Assembly: GCA_902783825.1 (NCBI GenBank)
Contig: CACZSJ010000174.1
Coordinates: 1 to 15,637 of the forward strand
Length of the DNA stretch: 15,637 bases
Source of the DNA: Oscillospiraceae bacterium
Lineage (GTDB): Bacteria; Bacillota; Clostridia; Oscillospirales; Oscillospiraceae
Reading direction: 5' to 3'
Numbering within the stretch: position 1 is the stretch's first letter; each line of letters opens with the position of its first letter. Shown in pieces: positions 1 to 6,576 of the stretch. The notes under the pieces were generated by a model. It saw nothing but the letters and a program-made list of their open reading frames with translations, did no database searches and had not been told where the DNA came from. A program made the position numbers and the translations under genes.

Positions 1-1661
1 AACGCGGCCTTCTTCGCGTTTTCCTCTGCCTGCTTCAGCTTCTGCTGCGCTTCGTTTCGGTCTCGCTCCAGGAGCACGCGGGTCTGCTCCAGCTTTTCGA
101 TGGTTGCCTCAAAGCTGGCGCTCTCCGAGCTGACACGTCCCCTGGCGTCCTCAATGATCTCCTCCGCCAATCCCAGCCTGCGGGAAATCGCAAAGGCGTT
201 GGACTTGCCGGGTATCCCCACCAGCAAGCGGTAGGTAGGCCGCAGCGTCTCCACGTCAAACTCGCAGGAGGCGTTCTGCACTCCGGTCTCGTTGGTCGCA
301 TACACCTTCAGCTCCGCGTAATGGGTGGTTGCGGCAATCATGGCCCCACGCTGCCTGGCGTATTCGATAATGGCGATTGCCAGCGCAGCCCCTTCTGTGG
401 GATCTGTCCCGGCGCCCAACTCGTCAAACAGCAGCAGAGAACGCTCTCCGCAGTCTTTTAAAATACCGACTATGTTGGTCATGTGCGCGGAAAAGGTCGA
501 CAGGCTCTGCTCGATGCTCTGTTCATCTCCGATATCTGCCAGCACGTTTTCAAAAACCGGCAGATTGCTGCCATCCGCTGCGGGAATATGGAGGCCGCAC
601 TGATTCATCAGGGCCAGCAGTCCGATGGTTTTCAGAGAAACCGTTTTACCGCCGGTATTGGGTCCGGTAATCACCAGGGTATCGAAGTTTTCTCCCAGCT
701 CCAGGTCAATCGGCACCGCCTTGGCCTGATCCAGCAGCGGGTGCCTGGCCTTTCGCAGCACGATCCCCTTCCCTTCCCGGGAAGCCTCCTGGCAATCCAG
801 TTTATACGACAGCTTCGCTTTTGCAAAGATTAGATCCAGCCGCACCAAAAGCTCAAAGCTGGTCGCAATGTCTTCCTGATGTTCTGCACAATCCGCGGAA
901 AGCTCCGCAAGAATCCGGTCAATTTCCAGCTTTTCTCTTGCCATCAGTTCTCGCAGCTCGTTGTTGGCTTTTACCGCAGCCATAGGCTCGACGAAAAGCG
1001 TCATGCCGGAAGCGGAAATATCGTGCACGAGGCCGGGAACCGCACCCTTGTGGTCTGCCTTGACCGGTACCACATAGCGGTCCGATCGCATGGTAATAAT
1101 CGGCTCCTGCAGAGCCTTGGCGTAGGAAGGAGAAGAAATGATTTTCTGCAACGCGTCCCGCGCGCGGGCGGCTGCCGCCCGCATCTGCCTGCGCAGATTG
1201 GCCAACTCCGGGGAGGCACTGTCGGCAATTTCGTCTTCTCCGACAATGGAGTTGCTGATTTTTTCTTCCAGAAATTTGTTGGCGTGGAGGCCGTGGAACA
1301 GATAATCGATCCCGGTTTTGCCCACGCCGTCATCCGCCAGATAGGCGCGCACCAGCCTGGCGCACTGCAGCACCCGGGCAATATCCAAAAGCTCCCGGGT
1401 GTTCAGCGCGCCTCCCAGATCTGCCCGTGACAGAGAGGGCCGCACGTCCCGGACGCCGGAAAAAGACGGGCTTCCTCGCAGCGTCATCATGGTTTTCGCA
1501 GCGCTGGTTTCCTCCTGGCGGCGGCTGACTTCGGCAGCGTCTCCCGATGGGCTGAGCGCCAGCGCCCGTTCTTTTGCCGTTTCCCCGACCGCCTGTTGGG
1601 CAAGCAATTCCAAAACGGCGGGCAGTTCCAAGGTGATCCGTGATTTTTCGAAATAATTCAT
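1..1661 (-). CDS. mutS2: Endonuclease/ATPase MutS2, 3' part cut off by window edge
   Basis: MutS2 is a MutS-family ATPase. In Firmicutes it was linked to suppressing homologous recombination and is reported in B. subtilis to act on collided ribosomes. The frame is open from the ATG at 1661 to base 3, giving 553 residues of a family usually near 780-790. Seen: an N-terminal core/lever region, Walker A GPNTGGKT (333-340), the STFSAHM signature (388-394) and Walker B LLLFDELGAGTDP (409-421). The last visible ~45 residues are charged, Glu/Lys/Gln-rich coiled coil. The remaining coiled coil and the C-terminal Smr nuclease domain would lie left of the window, so nuclease competence cannot be judged. 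The start codon overlaps the recO stop as ATGA, so translation is probably coupled to recO. No frameshift is visible. Identification is very secure. Confidence 0.97.
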   Translation of the reverse strand, partial: MNYFEKSRITLELPAVLELLAQQAVGETAKERALALSPSGDAAEVSRRQEETSAAKTMMTLRGSPSFSGVRDVRPSLSRADLGGALNTRELLDIARVLQCARLVRAYLADDGVGKTGIDYLFHGLHANKFLEEKISNSIVGEDEIADSASPELANLRRQMRAAAARARDALQKIISSPSYAKALQEPIITMRSDRYVVPVKADHKGAVPGLVHDISASGMTLFVEPMAAVKANNELRELMAREKLEIDRILAELSADCAEHQEDIATSFELLVRLDLIFAKAKLSYKLDCQEASREGKGIVLRKARHPLLDQAKAVPIDLELGENFDTLVITGPNTGGKTVSLKTIGLLALMNQCGLHIPAADGSNLPVFENVLADIGDEQSIEQSLSTFSAHMTNIVGILKDCGERSLLLFDELGAGTDPTEGAALAIAIIEYARQRGAMIAATTHYAELKVYATNETGVQNASCEFDVETLRPTYRLLVGIPGKSNAFAISRRLGLAEEIIEDARGRVSSESASFEATIEKLEQTRVLLERDRNEAQQKLKQAEENAKKAA

Positions 1662-2401
1662 CGTACGCTTTTCCAATACTCCAAGGTTGAAAACTTTCTT
1701 TCCGCGTGAGCCAGCAAATAGCGTTCCGCGGCTTCTCCCAAGCGTGTTCGTCCTTCTCCTTCCAAGGAAAAAGACAGCAGCTGTCGCGGCGGTGCAGACA
1801 CAATGTACCGCAGCGCAGCCAGGGCATCCTCTCCCAAATACTGAGACTGTCCCATATCTGTTCTACGGCAGTCCCGGCAGAACACGCAGCCATTTTCTAT
1901 GCTCAAGCAGGGCTCTTGCGGCGTTTCCTTTCCACAGACCGCACAGGCGTCCACGCTGGGCGCATAGCCGGACAGGCACATCAGCCTCAACTCAAAGGCC
2001 GCCTTCACCAGCAGGGGATCGAAACGTGGGCTTCCCAGCCCGTACAGGCTGTTGAGCCCCAACTGCAGCAAGGCAGGATCTGCCTGCTCCTCCACGCTGA
2101 ACGCTTCCAAGCATTCGGCAAAATAGCATCCCAGGGAAAAGCTGGCGATATCCGACTGCAGCGGTAAAAAAGGCTCCACGACAGACGCTTCGTTGACCGT
2201 CCACCGTCCCCGGTTTCCAAACAGAGTCATTTCCGCATAGCACAACTGCTGGGTCGCAGCCGCCAGTTTGCTGTTTTTTCGCAGCGCTCCCCGCGCCCGG
2301 GCGGTCAGCTTCCCCTCCGACTCGGTAAACAGCGTCAGGATTCGATCTGCTTCCTTATAGCGCACCTGGCGAAGCACCAGGGCTTTTGTGGTGTTGAACA
2401 T
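1658..2401 (-). CDS. recO: DNA repair protein RecO
   Basis: RecO is a recombination mediator of the RecFOR pathway that loads RecA on SSB-coated single-stranded DNA and anneals strands. The 247-residue protein has the usual length. The N-terminal OB-fold begins with TKALVLRQVRYKEADRI (5-21) and is followed by the basic GKLTARARGALRKNSK stretch. A four-cysteine zinc site is visible in the C-terminal half, Cys153-x2-Cys156 and Cys175-x2-Cys178. The ATG at 2401 has a GGAAGAGGG sequence about 10 bases upstream, located at and just after the yqzL stop. The gene lies 21 bases downstream of yqzL and overlaps mutS2 by four bases. era-yqzL-recO is a conserved Firmicutes order, which supports the call. 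Confidence 0.96.
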   Translation of the reverse strand: MFNTTKALVLRQVRYKEADRILTLFTESEGKLTARARGALRKNSKLAAATQQLCYAEMTLFGNRGRWTVNEASVVEPFLPLQSDIASFSLGCYFAECLEAFSVEEQADPALLQLGLNSLYGLGSPRFDPLLVKAAFELRLMCLSGYAPSVDACAVCGKETPQEPCLSIENGCVFCRDCRRTDMGQSQYLGEDALAALRYIVSAPPRQLLSFSLEGEGRTRLGEAAERYLLAHAERKFSTLEYWKSVR

Positions 2402-2422
2402 GGTATGTACACCCTCTTCCGG

Positions 2423-2542
2423 TCAGGGCCGATGCCCCGACCGCGCTTCCTGTATCGTCATCTTTTCCATCGCTTTGTACAACACATAGCACAGGGGATC
2501 ACCGGTGTCGGTAAAGGTCTGCCAGATTGCATTGTTTTTCAT
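2423..2542 (-). CDS. yqzL: YqzL-family small protein (39 aa)
   Basis: This is a very short gene between era and recO. It encodes 39 residues, beginning MKNNAIWQTF and containing the stretch IWQTFTDTGDPLCYVLYKAM (6-25). That agrees with the YqzL-like family, small proteins of roughly 45 residues with a W-x2-F-x2-TG-x3-xYLLYK pattern, found at this exact locus in Bacillus and many Clostridia. The function of the family is unknown. I chose the ATG at 2542 because GAGGTGA ends about six bases before it; an in-frame ATG at 2548 would sit directly on that ribosome site and is less likely. The pattern match is from memory of the family, and synteny is the strongest support. The 61 bases between era and this gene can form alternative hairpins. 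Confidence 0.82.
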   Translation of the reverse strand: MKNNAIWQTFTDTGDPLCYVLYKAMEKMTIQEARSGHRP

Positions 2543-2557
2543 TGCCATTCACCTCGC

Positions 2558-2599
2558 CCTTAGTATCTGCATTTGGCTAAGGCAAAATAATGGCAGATA
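2558..2599 (-). promoter_or_regulatory. Overlapping inverted repeats ahead of yqzL
   Basis: Read on the minus strand, TATCTGC (2599-2593) pairs perfectly with GCAGATA (2570-2564), while CCTTAG (2582-2577) in its loop pairs perfectly with CTAAGG (2563-2558). The second right arm abuts the first, so both stems cannot form fully at once. The distal arm lies three bases before the GAGGTGA ribosome site of yqzL. No poly-U run follows, so this is not a classical terminator. A role in RNA stability or translation of yqzL-recO-mutS2 is inference. Confidence 0.4.
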
Positions 2600-2603
2600 T
2601 TTG

Positions 2604-3491
2604 TTATGGATCCGTAAAGCCGAAATTGCGCAGGAGGGCGCTGGAATCCCGCCAGTTCTCCTTGACCTTCACCCAGGTCTGTAAATAAACCTTGGCGCCC
2701 AGAAACGCTTCCAGATCTGCTCGGGCCAGTTCTCCGACTTTTTTGAGCATGGCGCCCTTTTTTCCAATGATGATGCCCTTATGGCTGTCTTTTTCGCAGT
2801 AAATGGTCACTTCCAGCTCAATTACACCGTCTTCCCGTTCTTGAAAACGACTGACTTCTACCGCCGTTCCGTGCGGGATTTCCTTATCCAGGCATTTGAG
2901 CAGCTTTTCCCGTACCAGTTCGGCGCAAATCTGCCGCTCCGGCTGATCGGTGATCATGTCTTCCGGGAAGAGCCGCGGACCCTCCTCCGCGTATTTTTCC
3001 AGCTCGTCCAGCAGCTCGTCCAGTCCCTCGCCGCGGCGAGCGGAAAGGGGCAGGATCGCGTCGAAGTCTCCGGCGGCGCTGTAGGCCGCCATCACCTCCA
3101 GCAGTCTGGGTTTGTCCACGGTGTCGATCTTGTTGATCCCCAAAATCACCGGCACACCGGTCTCCCGCAGGCGGGCAAGCAGAGCCGCCTCTTGCTGTCC
3201 CACCGACGCCACAGGCTCCACCAGCAGCAAAGCGCAATCCACGTCCGCCACACTCTGGCGTACCACCTTGACCATGTAATCGCCCAGACGCGTCCTGGGC
3301 TTGTGAAAGCCCGGGGTATCCATCAAAACGAATTGGGTGTCTCCCCGATTCACAATGGCCGTAATCCGATTGCGGGTGGTCTGGGGCTTGTTGGAAACAA
3401 TGGCCACCTTTTCTCCCACCAGAGCGTTTGTCAGCGTGGACTTCCCCACATTGGGTCTGCCGCACACGGTTATCATCACAGTTTTTGTCAT
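2604..3491 (-). CDS. era: GTPase Era
   Basis: Era is an essential GTPase that binds 16S rRNA near its 3' end and assists 30S subunit maturation at the ribosome and inner membrane. The 295-residue protein is full length. The GTPase motifs are all visible: G1 GRPNVGKS (11-18), QTTR of switch I (37-40), G3 DTPG (58-61), G4 NKID (120-123) and G5 SAR (150-152). The C-terminal KH RNA-binding domain contains GKKG (243-246) within HKGIIIGKKGAMLKKVG. The start ATG at 3491 has AGGAG ten bases upstream. An ATG five codons later would also keep the G1 motif, so the exact start is slightly uncertain. It follows ybeY by 45 bases; the dgkA and cdd genes that separate ybeY and era in B. subtilis are absent. 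Confidence 0.98.
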   Translation of the reverse strand: MTKTVMITVCGRPNVGKSTLTNALVGEKVAIVSNKPQTTRNRITAIVNRGDTQFVLMDTPGFHKPRTRLGDYMVKVVRQSVADVDCALLLVEPVASVGQQEAALLARLRETGVPVILGINKIDTVDKPRLLEVMAAYSAAGDFDAILPLSARRGEGLDELLDELEKYAEEGPRLFPEDMITDQPERQICAELVREKLLKCLDKEIPHGTAVEVSRFQEREDGVIELEVTIYCEKDSHKGIIIGKKGAMLKKVGELARADLEAFLGAKVYLQTWVKVKENWRDSSALLRNFGFTDP

Positions 3492-3536
3492 CTTCTCTGT
3501 TCTCCTGTATCTTCCGTCTCTGTTGCTATGCAGTTC

Positions 3537-4013
3537 TTACTCGCCCAGGATTGCCTTTTCTCTGGCACGCATCTGTCGCTTTTGCTCTCCCTCGTCCTCA
3601 TGGTCGTAACCCAGCAGGTGCAGCACCGAGTGAACCGTCAAATAGGTCAACTCCCGCGCAAAGCCGTGGCCGTATTCCTCTCCCTGCGCTTCACAGCGGG
3701 GCAGAGACAGCAGCATATCGCCCAGCAGCAGCAGACCGGTATCCAAATCCCGCTCACAGTCCTTCGCTTGAAAACAACCGGGCTGCAGCTCGTTCAGAGG
3801 GAAAGACAGCACGTCCGTCGCCCGATCCACGCCGCGAAACACACGGTTCCGTTCCCGGATTCCTTCCTCGTCCGTCAGCAGCACGCTAATCATACAGGGC
3901 ATGTTCACGCCCTCCGCTGCCAGGGCAGCGCAGGCCGCATTCCGAATCAGCGCCGCCGCGCCGCGATGGCCAAGACCGGGTCTCTCCCTGCTGACAATGA
4001 TCTCATGTTCCAT
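3537..4013 (-). CDS. ybeY: Endoribonuclease YbeY (rRNA maturation factor)
   Basis: YbeY is a metal-dependent endoribonuclease involved in 16S rRNA 3'-end processing and ribosome quality control. The 158 residues match the usual length. The zinc-binding signature is intact: HSVLHLLGYDH gives His128, His132 and His138. The conserved upstream segment ERNRVFRGVDRATDVLSFP (54-72) is also present. The ATG at 4013 is preceded by AAGGTG six bases away, inside the last codons of phoH; only three bases separate the phoH stop from this start. The phoH-ybeY-era order is conserved widely and places three rRNA-related proteins together. Confidence 0.97.
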   Translation of the reverse strand: MEHEIIVSRERPGLGHRGAAALIRNAACAALAAEGVNMPCMISVLLTDEEGIRERNRVFRGVDRATDVLSFPLNELQPGCFQAKDCERDLDTGLLLLGDMLLSLPRCEAQGEEYGHGFARELTYLTVHSVLHLLGYDHEDEGEQKRQMRAREKAILGE

Positions 4014-4016
4014 CGT

Positions 4017-5024
4017 CTACACCTTTTTGTTGTATCGTCTGGGTATCTGCTTCTTCACCGGAGCAAGCGGATGCTTTTTGTCGTAGACCTCGTAGGCCTC
4101 GATGATTTTCTGAACCAGTCGGTGCCGCACCACGTCCGCCCCGCTGAGGGTACAAATGGCAATGTCATCAAGTCCTTCCAGAACCTTCATGGCAACTTTC
4201 AGTCCACTGCTTTTATCCGCCGGCAGGTCAATCTGGGTAATGTCGCCGGTAATCACCACCTTGGAACCAAAGCCAATACGAGTCAGGAACATCTTCATCT
4301 GCTCCCGGGAAGTGTTCTGCGCTTCGTCCAGAATGATAAAGCTGTCATCCAGCGTCCGACCGCGCATATAGGCCAAGGGCGCGACCTCGATATTGCCTCG
4401 CTCCAAATATTTCTGATACGTATCCGCACCCAGCATATCAAACAGCGCATCGTAGAGAGGCCGCAGATAAGGGTCGACCTTGCTCTGCAGGTCGCCGGGC
4501 AGAAAGCCCAGTCTCTCCCCCGCCTCCACGGCAGGTCGGGTCAGAATGATCCGGTTGACTTCTTCGGCGCGGAAGGCTGCCACCGCCGCCGCCACCGCCA
4601 GATAGGTCTTGCCCGTACCGGCCGGCCCGATCCCCAAGGTCACAGTATTTTTAGCAATTGCGTCGCAATAGGTTTTCTGGCCAAGCGTCTTGGGCTTGAT
4701 GGGCTTTCCCTTGGCGGTAATGCAAATCACATCGCCCGCCAGTTCCTGGATTTTGGTCTCCTTGCCCTCCGACACCAGCTTGAGAATGTAGCGTACGTTC
4801 TGCGCGTCGATGCTCTCCCCGCGGGCCGCCAGGGTCAGCAGGCCGTTGATGGCTTTTTCCGCCAGCAAAACCGCCTCTTCTTCGCCCAGGATGTGGATCA
4901 TGTCGTCACGATTCAGCACCTTGACCCCCAGTTCGCTCTCGATGATACGCAGATTCTGGTCAAAAGAGCCAAACACGCTGATGACGTGTTCCATTCTCTC
5001 TACTTCAATGGCTTTTTCTATCAT
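4017..5024 (-). CDS. phoH: PhoH-like ATPase (YqfE/PhoH family)
   Basis: This is a predicted cytoplasmic P-loop ATPase of the PhoH family, linked by genomic context to RNA metabolism together with YbeY; its biochemical role is not settled. From the ATG at 5024 it has 335 residues. Walker A GPAGTGKT is at 133-140, Walker B with ILDEAQN at 231-237, and the family segments LTRPAVEAGERLGFLPGD (161-178) and VVITGDITQIDLP (256-268) are present. The N-terminal ~100 residues are the usual region preceding the ATPase core. I reject an upstream in-frame start at 5093 because it lies inside yqfD and adds a low-complexity tail. The chosen ATG has AAAGGA at proper spacing, overlapping the yqfD stop. Confidence 0.95.
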   Translation of the reverse strand: MIEKAIEVERMEHVISVFGSFDQNLRIIESELGVKVLNRDDMIHILGEEEAVLLAEKAINGLLTLAARGESIDAQNVRYILKLVSEGKETKIQELAGDVICITAKGKPIKPKTLGQKTYCDAIAKNTVTLGIGPAGTGKTYLAVAAAVAAFRAEEVNRIILTRPAVEAGERLGFLPGDLQSKVDPYLRPLYDALFDMLGADTYQKYLERGNIEVAPLAYMRGRTLDDSFIILDEAQNTSREQMKMFLTRIGFGSKVVITGDITQIDLPADKSSGLKVAMKVLEGLDDIAICTLSGADVVRHRLVQKIIEAYEVYDKKHPLAPVKKQIPRRYNKKV

Positions 5025-5035
5025 TGGTATTCCTT

Positions 5036-6214
5036 TCACGAGGCGGCCTGCTCCTCTTCCAGCTCCCGCAGGAGCGCAATATTCTCCCGGCATTGGCCGC
5101 GCAGCGTCACATAGATTCTGTCGTTTCCCTGTACCAGGCTCAGCTTGGAGGAAAGCAACTGTCCGTCGATGCTCTCCAAGAGTCGCCTTTCCAGTCGCGG
5201 ACCTATTTCCTCGGCAAAATCCTCCGTCGTTTCGCCTGGCTCATAGCGCTGCAAACGCTCCTCAATCAGACTCAAGGGCAGCGCAAACAAGCCCCGGATT
5301 CCCAAGGGATATTCATGCACTATTTTATCATATCCGTCAAGCGTCTTTTTCCCATTGCCATACAGGTTTATGCGCGTTTTTCCCAGTTTCAGCGCGTAGC
5401 GGTGGTGTAGACTTCCCGGACCCCTTTTATATATCTGCGCATGGGGACAGACTGCCGTCCACTCATACCAGGTATCCGCCAGTACATCCGCATCCGCGCG
5501 CACGTAGCGAGGCGGGTGGCTCAAGCTATCCATTCGTCCTGTGACCAGCCTCTCCCCTGCCAGCACACTGTCTCCCGGAGAGACCAGCGCCCGACCGTTT
5601 CGGACCGCCAGGCTTACGATGATTCCGGTTTTTTTCGCAAGAATCTCCGCTGCCCGGTCTTCCTGGTAAAGCTCCGGCTTCTCAACTCGCTCACTGACCA
5701 GCACGGTAGCGCGGCAGCCGCTGACCCGCACCGTCATCCACGCCAGTTCCGGCAGTTCCAGTAGCATCCGGCTGCGGATCTGATCCGGCTCCAACGATGG
5801 CCAGAAGCTGCCGCGTTCCACCCCGCAGTCTGCCAGCGCCCGCAGGATCCGTCCTTCGCTCAGCTTTTGGTATCCCTGCACCTGGATCTCCCATATAAAC
5901 AAGGACGAAGCCAACAAAAGCGCCGCCGTCAGCACTGCGCCAAATAGAAGCCACATTCTTCGACGCAGCATGCGCAGGCTGTCGGAGCCTCCGCTCCGGC
6001 GAAGTACCGTAACCTGGCACTGGCATTTGACGGCCAACTCACGAAGCAGGTTCAGCTGCTTGTGCGCAAGACTTGCTCGCAGCGTAAAGGCATCGACCGT
6101 TTCCAGATCCCATAGATTGAGTGCCTGCTTTGCACAAGCGTTGAGCAGGCTCTCCGGCAGAGTGCCGCATATCTCCACTCGCGACACGCCGTACAGCATT
6201 TCCCGCAGCTTCAT
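5036..6214 (-). CDS. yqfD: Sporulation protein YqfD
   Basis: YqfD is a membrane protein of the mother cell during sporulation; in B. subtilis it is transcribed by sigma-E, but its molecular activity is unknown. The 392-residue length matches the family. A cytoplasmic N-terminal domain (1-85) ends in a positively charged RMLRRR, followed by one membrane segment at about 87-108 (WLLFGAVLTAALLLASSLFI). A long soluble part follows, including IWEIQVQGYQKLSEGRIL, which resembles a POTRA/FtsQ-like module. GGGGG lies six bases upstream of the ATG within the yqfC stop region, and only three bases separate the genes, so YqfC and YqfD are surely cotranslated. Position next to yqfC and phoH is diagnostic. 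Confidence 0.94.
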   Translation of the reverse strand: MKLREMLYGVSRVEICGTLPESLLNACAKQALNLWDLETVDAFTLRASLAHKQLNLLRELAVKCQCQVTVLRRSGGSDSLRMLRRRMWLLFGAVLTAALLLASSLFIWEIQVQGYQKLSEGRILRALADCGVERGSFWPSLEPDQIRSRMLLELPELAWMTVRVSGCRATVLVSERVEKPELYQEDRAAEILAKKTGIIVSLAVRNGRALVSPGDSVLAGERLVTGRMDSLSHPPRYVRADADVLADTWYEWTAVCPHAQIYKRGPGSLHHRYALKLGKTRINLYGNGKKTLDGYDKIVHEYPLGIRGLFALPLSLIEERLQRYEPGETTEDFAEEIGPRLERRLLESIDGQLLSSKLSLVQGNDRIYVTLRGQCRENIALLRELEEEQAAS

Positions 6215-6217
6215 CCT

Positions 6218-6490
6218 TTACCCCCACACAATCGACTGGATTTCACCGCCGATCAACAGTTCCTCCCGGTTCATGGCCAGCAGCTTCAGCTCCTTCCCAT
6301 TCAGGCTGATCTGCGCATCTCCGGTACTGACGGCAATAAACGCAGGTCCATAAGACAGTATACCGCGATGGTTTTCAATCAGTACGCGCCGGCCAGCCGT
6401 CACACTCAGTTTTGCCGCCCCCAGCAGCGCCTCCTGTGGAAGCTGCAGCTTCTCGCTCAAATCTGACGCTAAGGCTCGTATTTTTTTCAA
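6218..6490 (-). CDS. yqfC: YabP/YqfC-family sporulation protein YqfC
   Basis: This is a small YabP/YqfC-family protein. Members are made in the sporulating mother cell, and YqfC is always next to YqfD. The 90 residues include the family pattern VLIENHRGILSYGPAFIAV (36-54) and the terminal LLIGGEIQSIVWG. I chose the TTG at 6490 because GGGAGG (6504-6499) lies eight bases upstream. An in-frame GTG at 6499 would use the last base of that ribosome site as its own first base and so cannot be served by it. The gene is the first of the minus-strand cluster and faces ylbJ across a short symmetrical promoter region. Confidence 0.9.
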   Translation of the reverse strand: MKKIRALASDLSEKLQLPQEALLGAAKLSVTAGRRVLIENHRGILSYGPAFIAVSTGDAQISLNGKELKLLAMNREELLIGGEIQSIVWG

Positions 6491-6509
6491 AGCCGCCACC
6501 TCCCTGTCC

Positions 6510-6538
6510 GTATAACTCTATGTACCGGGGCATAGCTT
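6510..6538 (+). promoter_or_regulatory. Putative sigma-E-type promoter for ylbJ
   Basis: On the plus strand GTATAACT (6510-6517) is followed by 13 bases and CATAGCTT (6531-6538), again the sigma-E style. It mirrors the opposite promoter: 6510-6543 is an imperfect palindrome centred on CCGG (6525-6528) with 12 of 17 base pairs complementary. The start would be near 6545, some 20 bases before the AAGGAGGG ribosome site. ylbJ is a sigma-E gene in B. subtilis. Confidence 0.5.
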
Positions 6539-6543
6539 GATAC
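6515..6543 (-). promoter_or_regulatory. Putative sigma-E-type promoter for yqfC-yqfD
   Basis: On the minus strand GTATCAAG (6543-6536) is followed by 13 bases and CATAGAGT (6522-6515). This resembles the sporulation sigma-E pattern (ATA-rich -35, CATAcaaT -10). The predicted transcript would start near 6508, just before the GGGAGG ribosome site. B. subtilis yqfC-yqfD is in the sigma-E regulon, which makes the reading plausible. The boxes were matched by eye. Confidence 0.5.
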
Positions 6544-6576
6544 ATGGACAAGGATCCCAGGGAAGGAGGGCTCTGT

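Noticed and set aside
2781..5114. A 777-codon open frame on the plus strand, antisense to era, ybeY and phoH
   Set aside because: It lies opposite three unmistakable conserved genes, its product has no recognisable domain, and it is His/Gln/Arg-rich as expected from reading GC-biased codons backward. It has no ribosome site.
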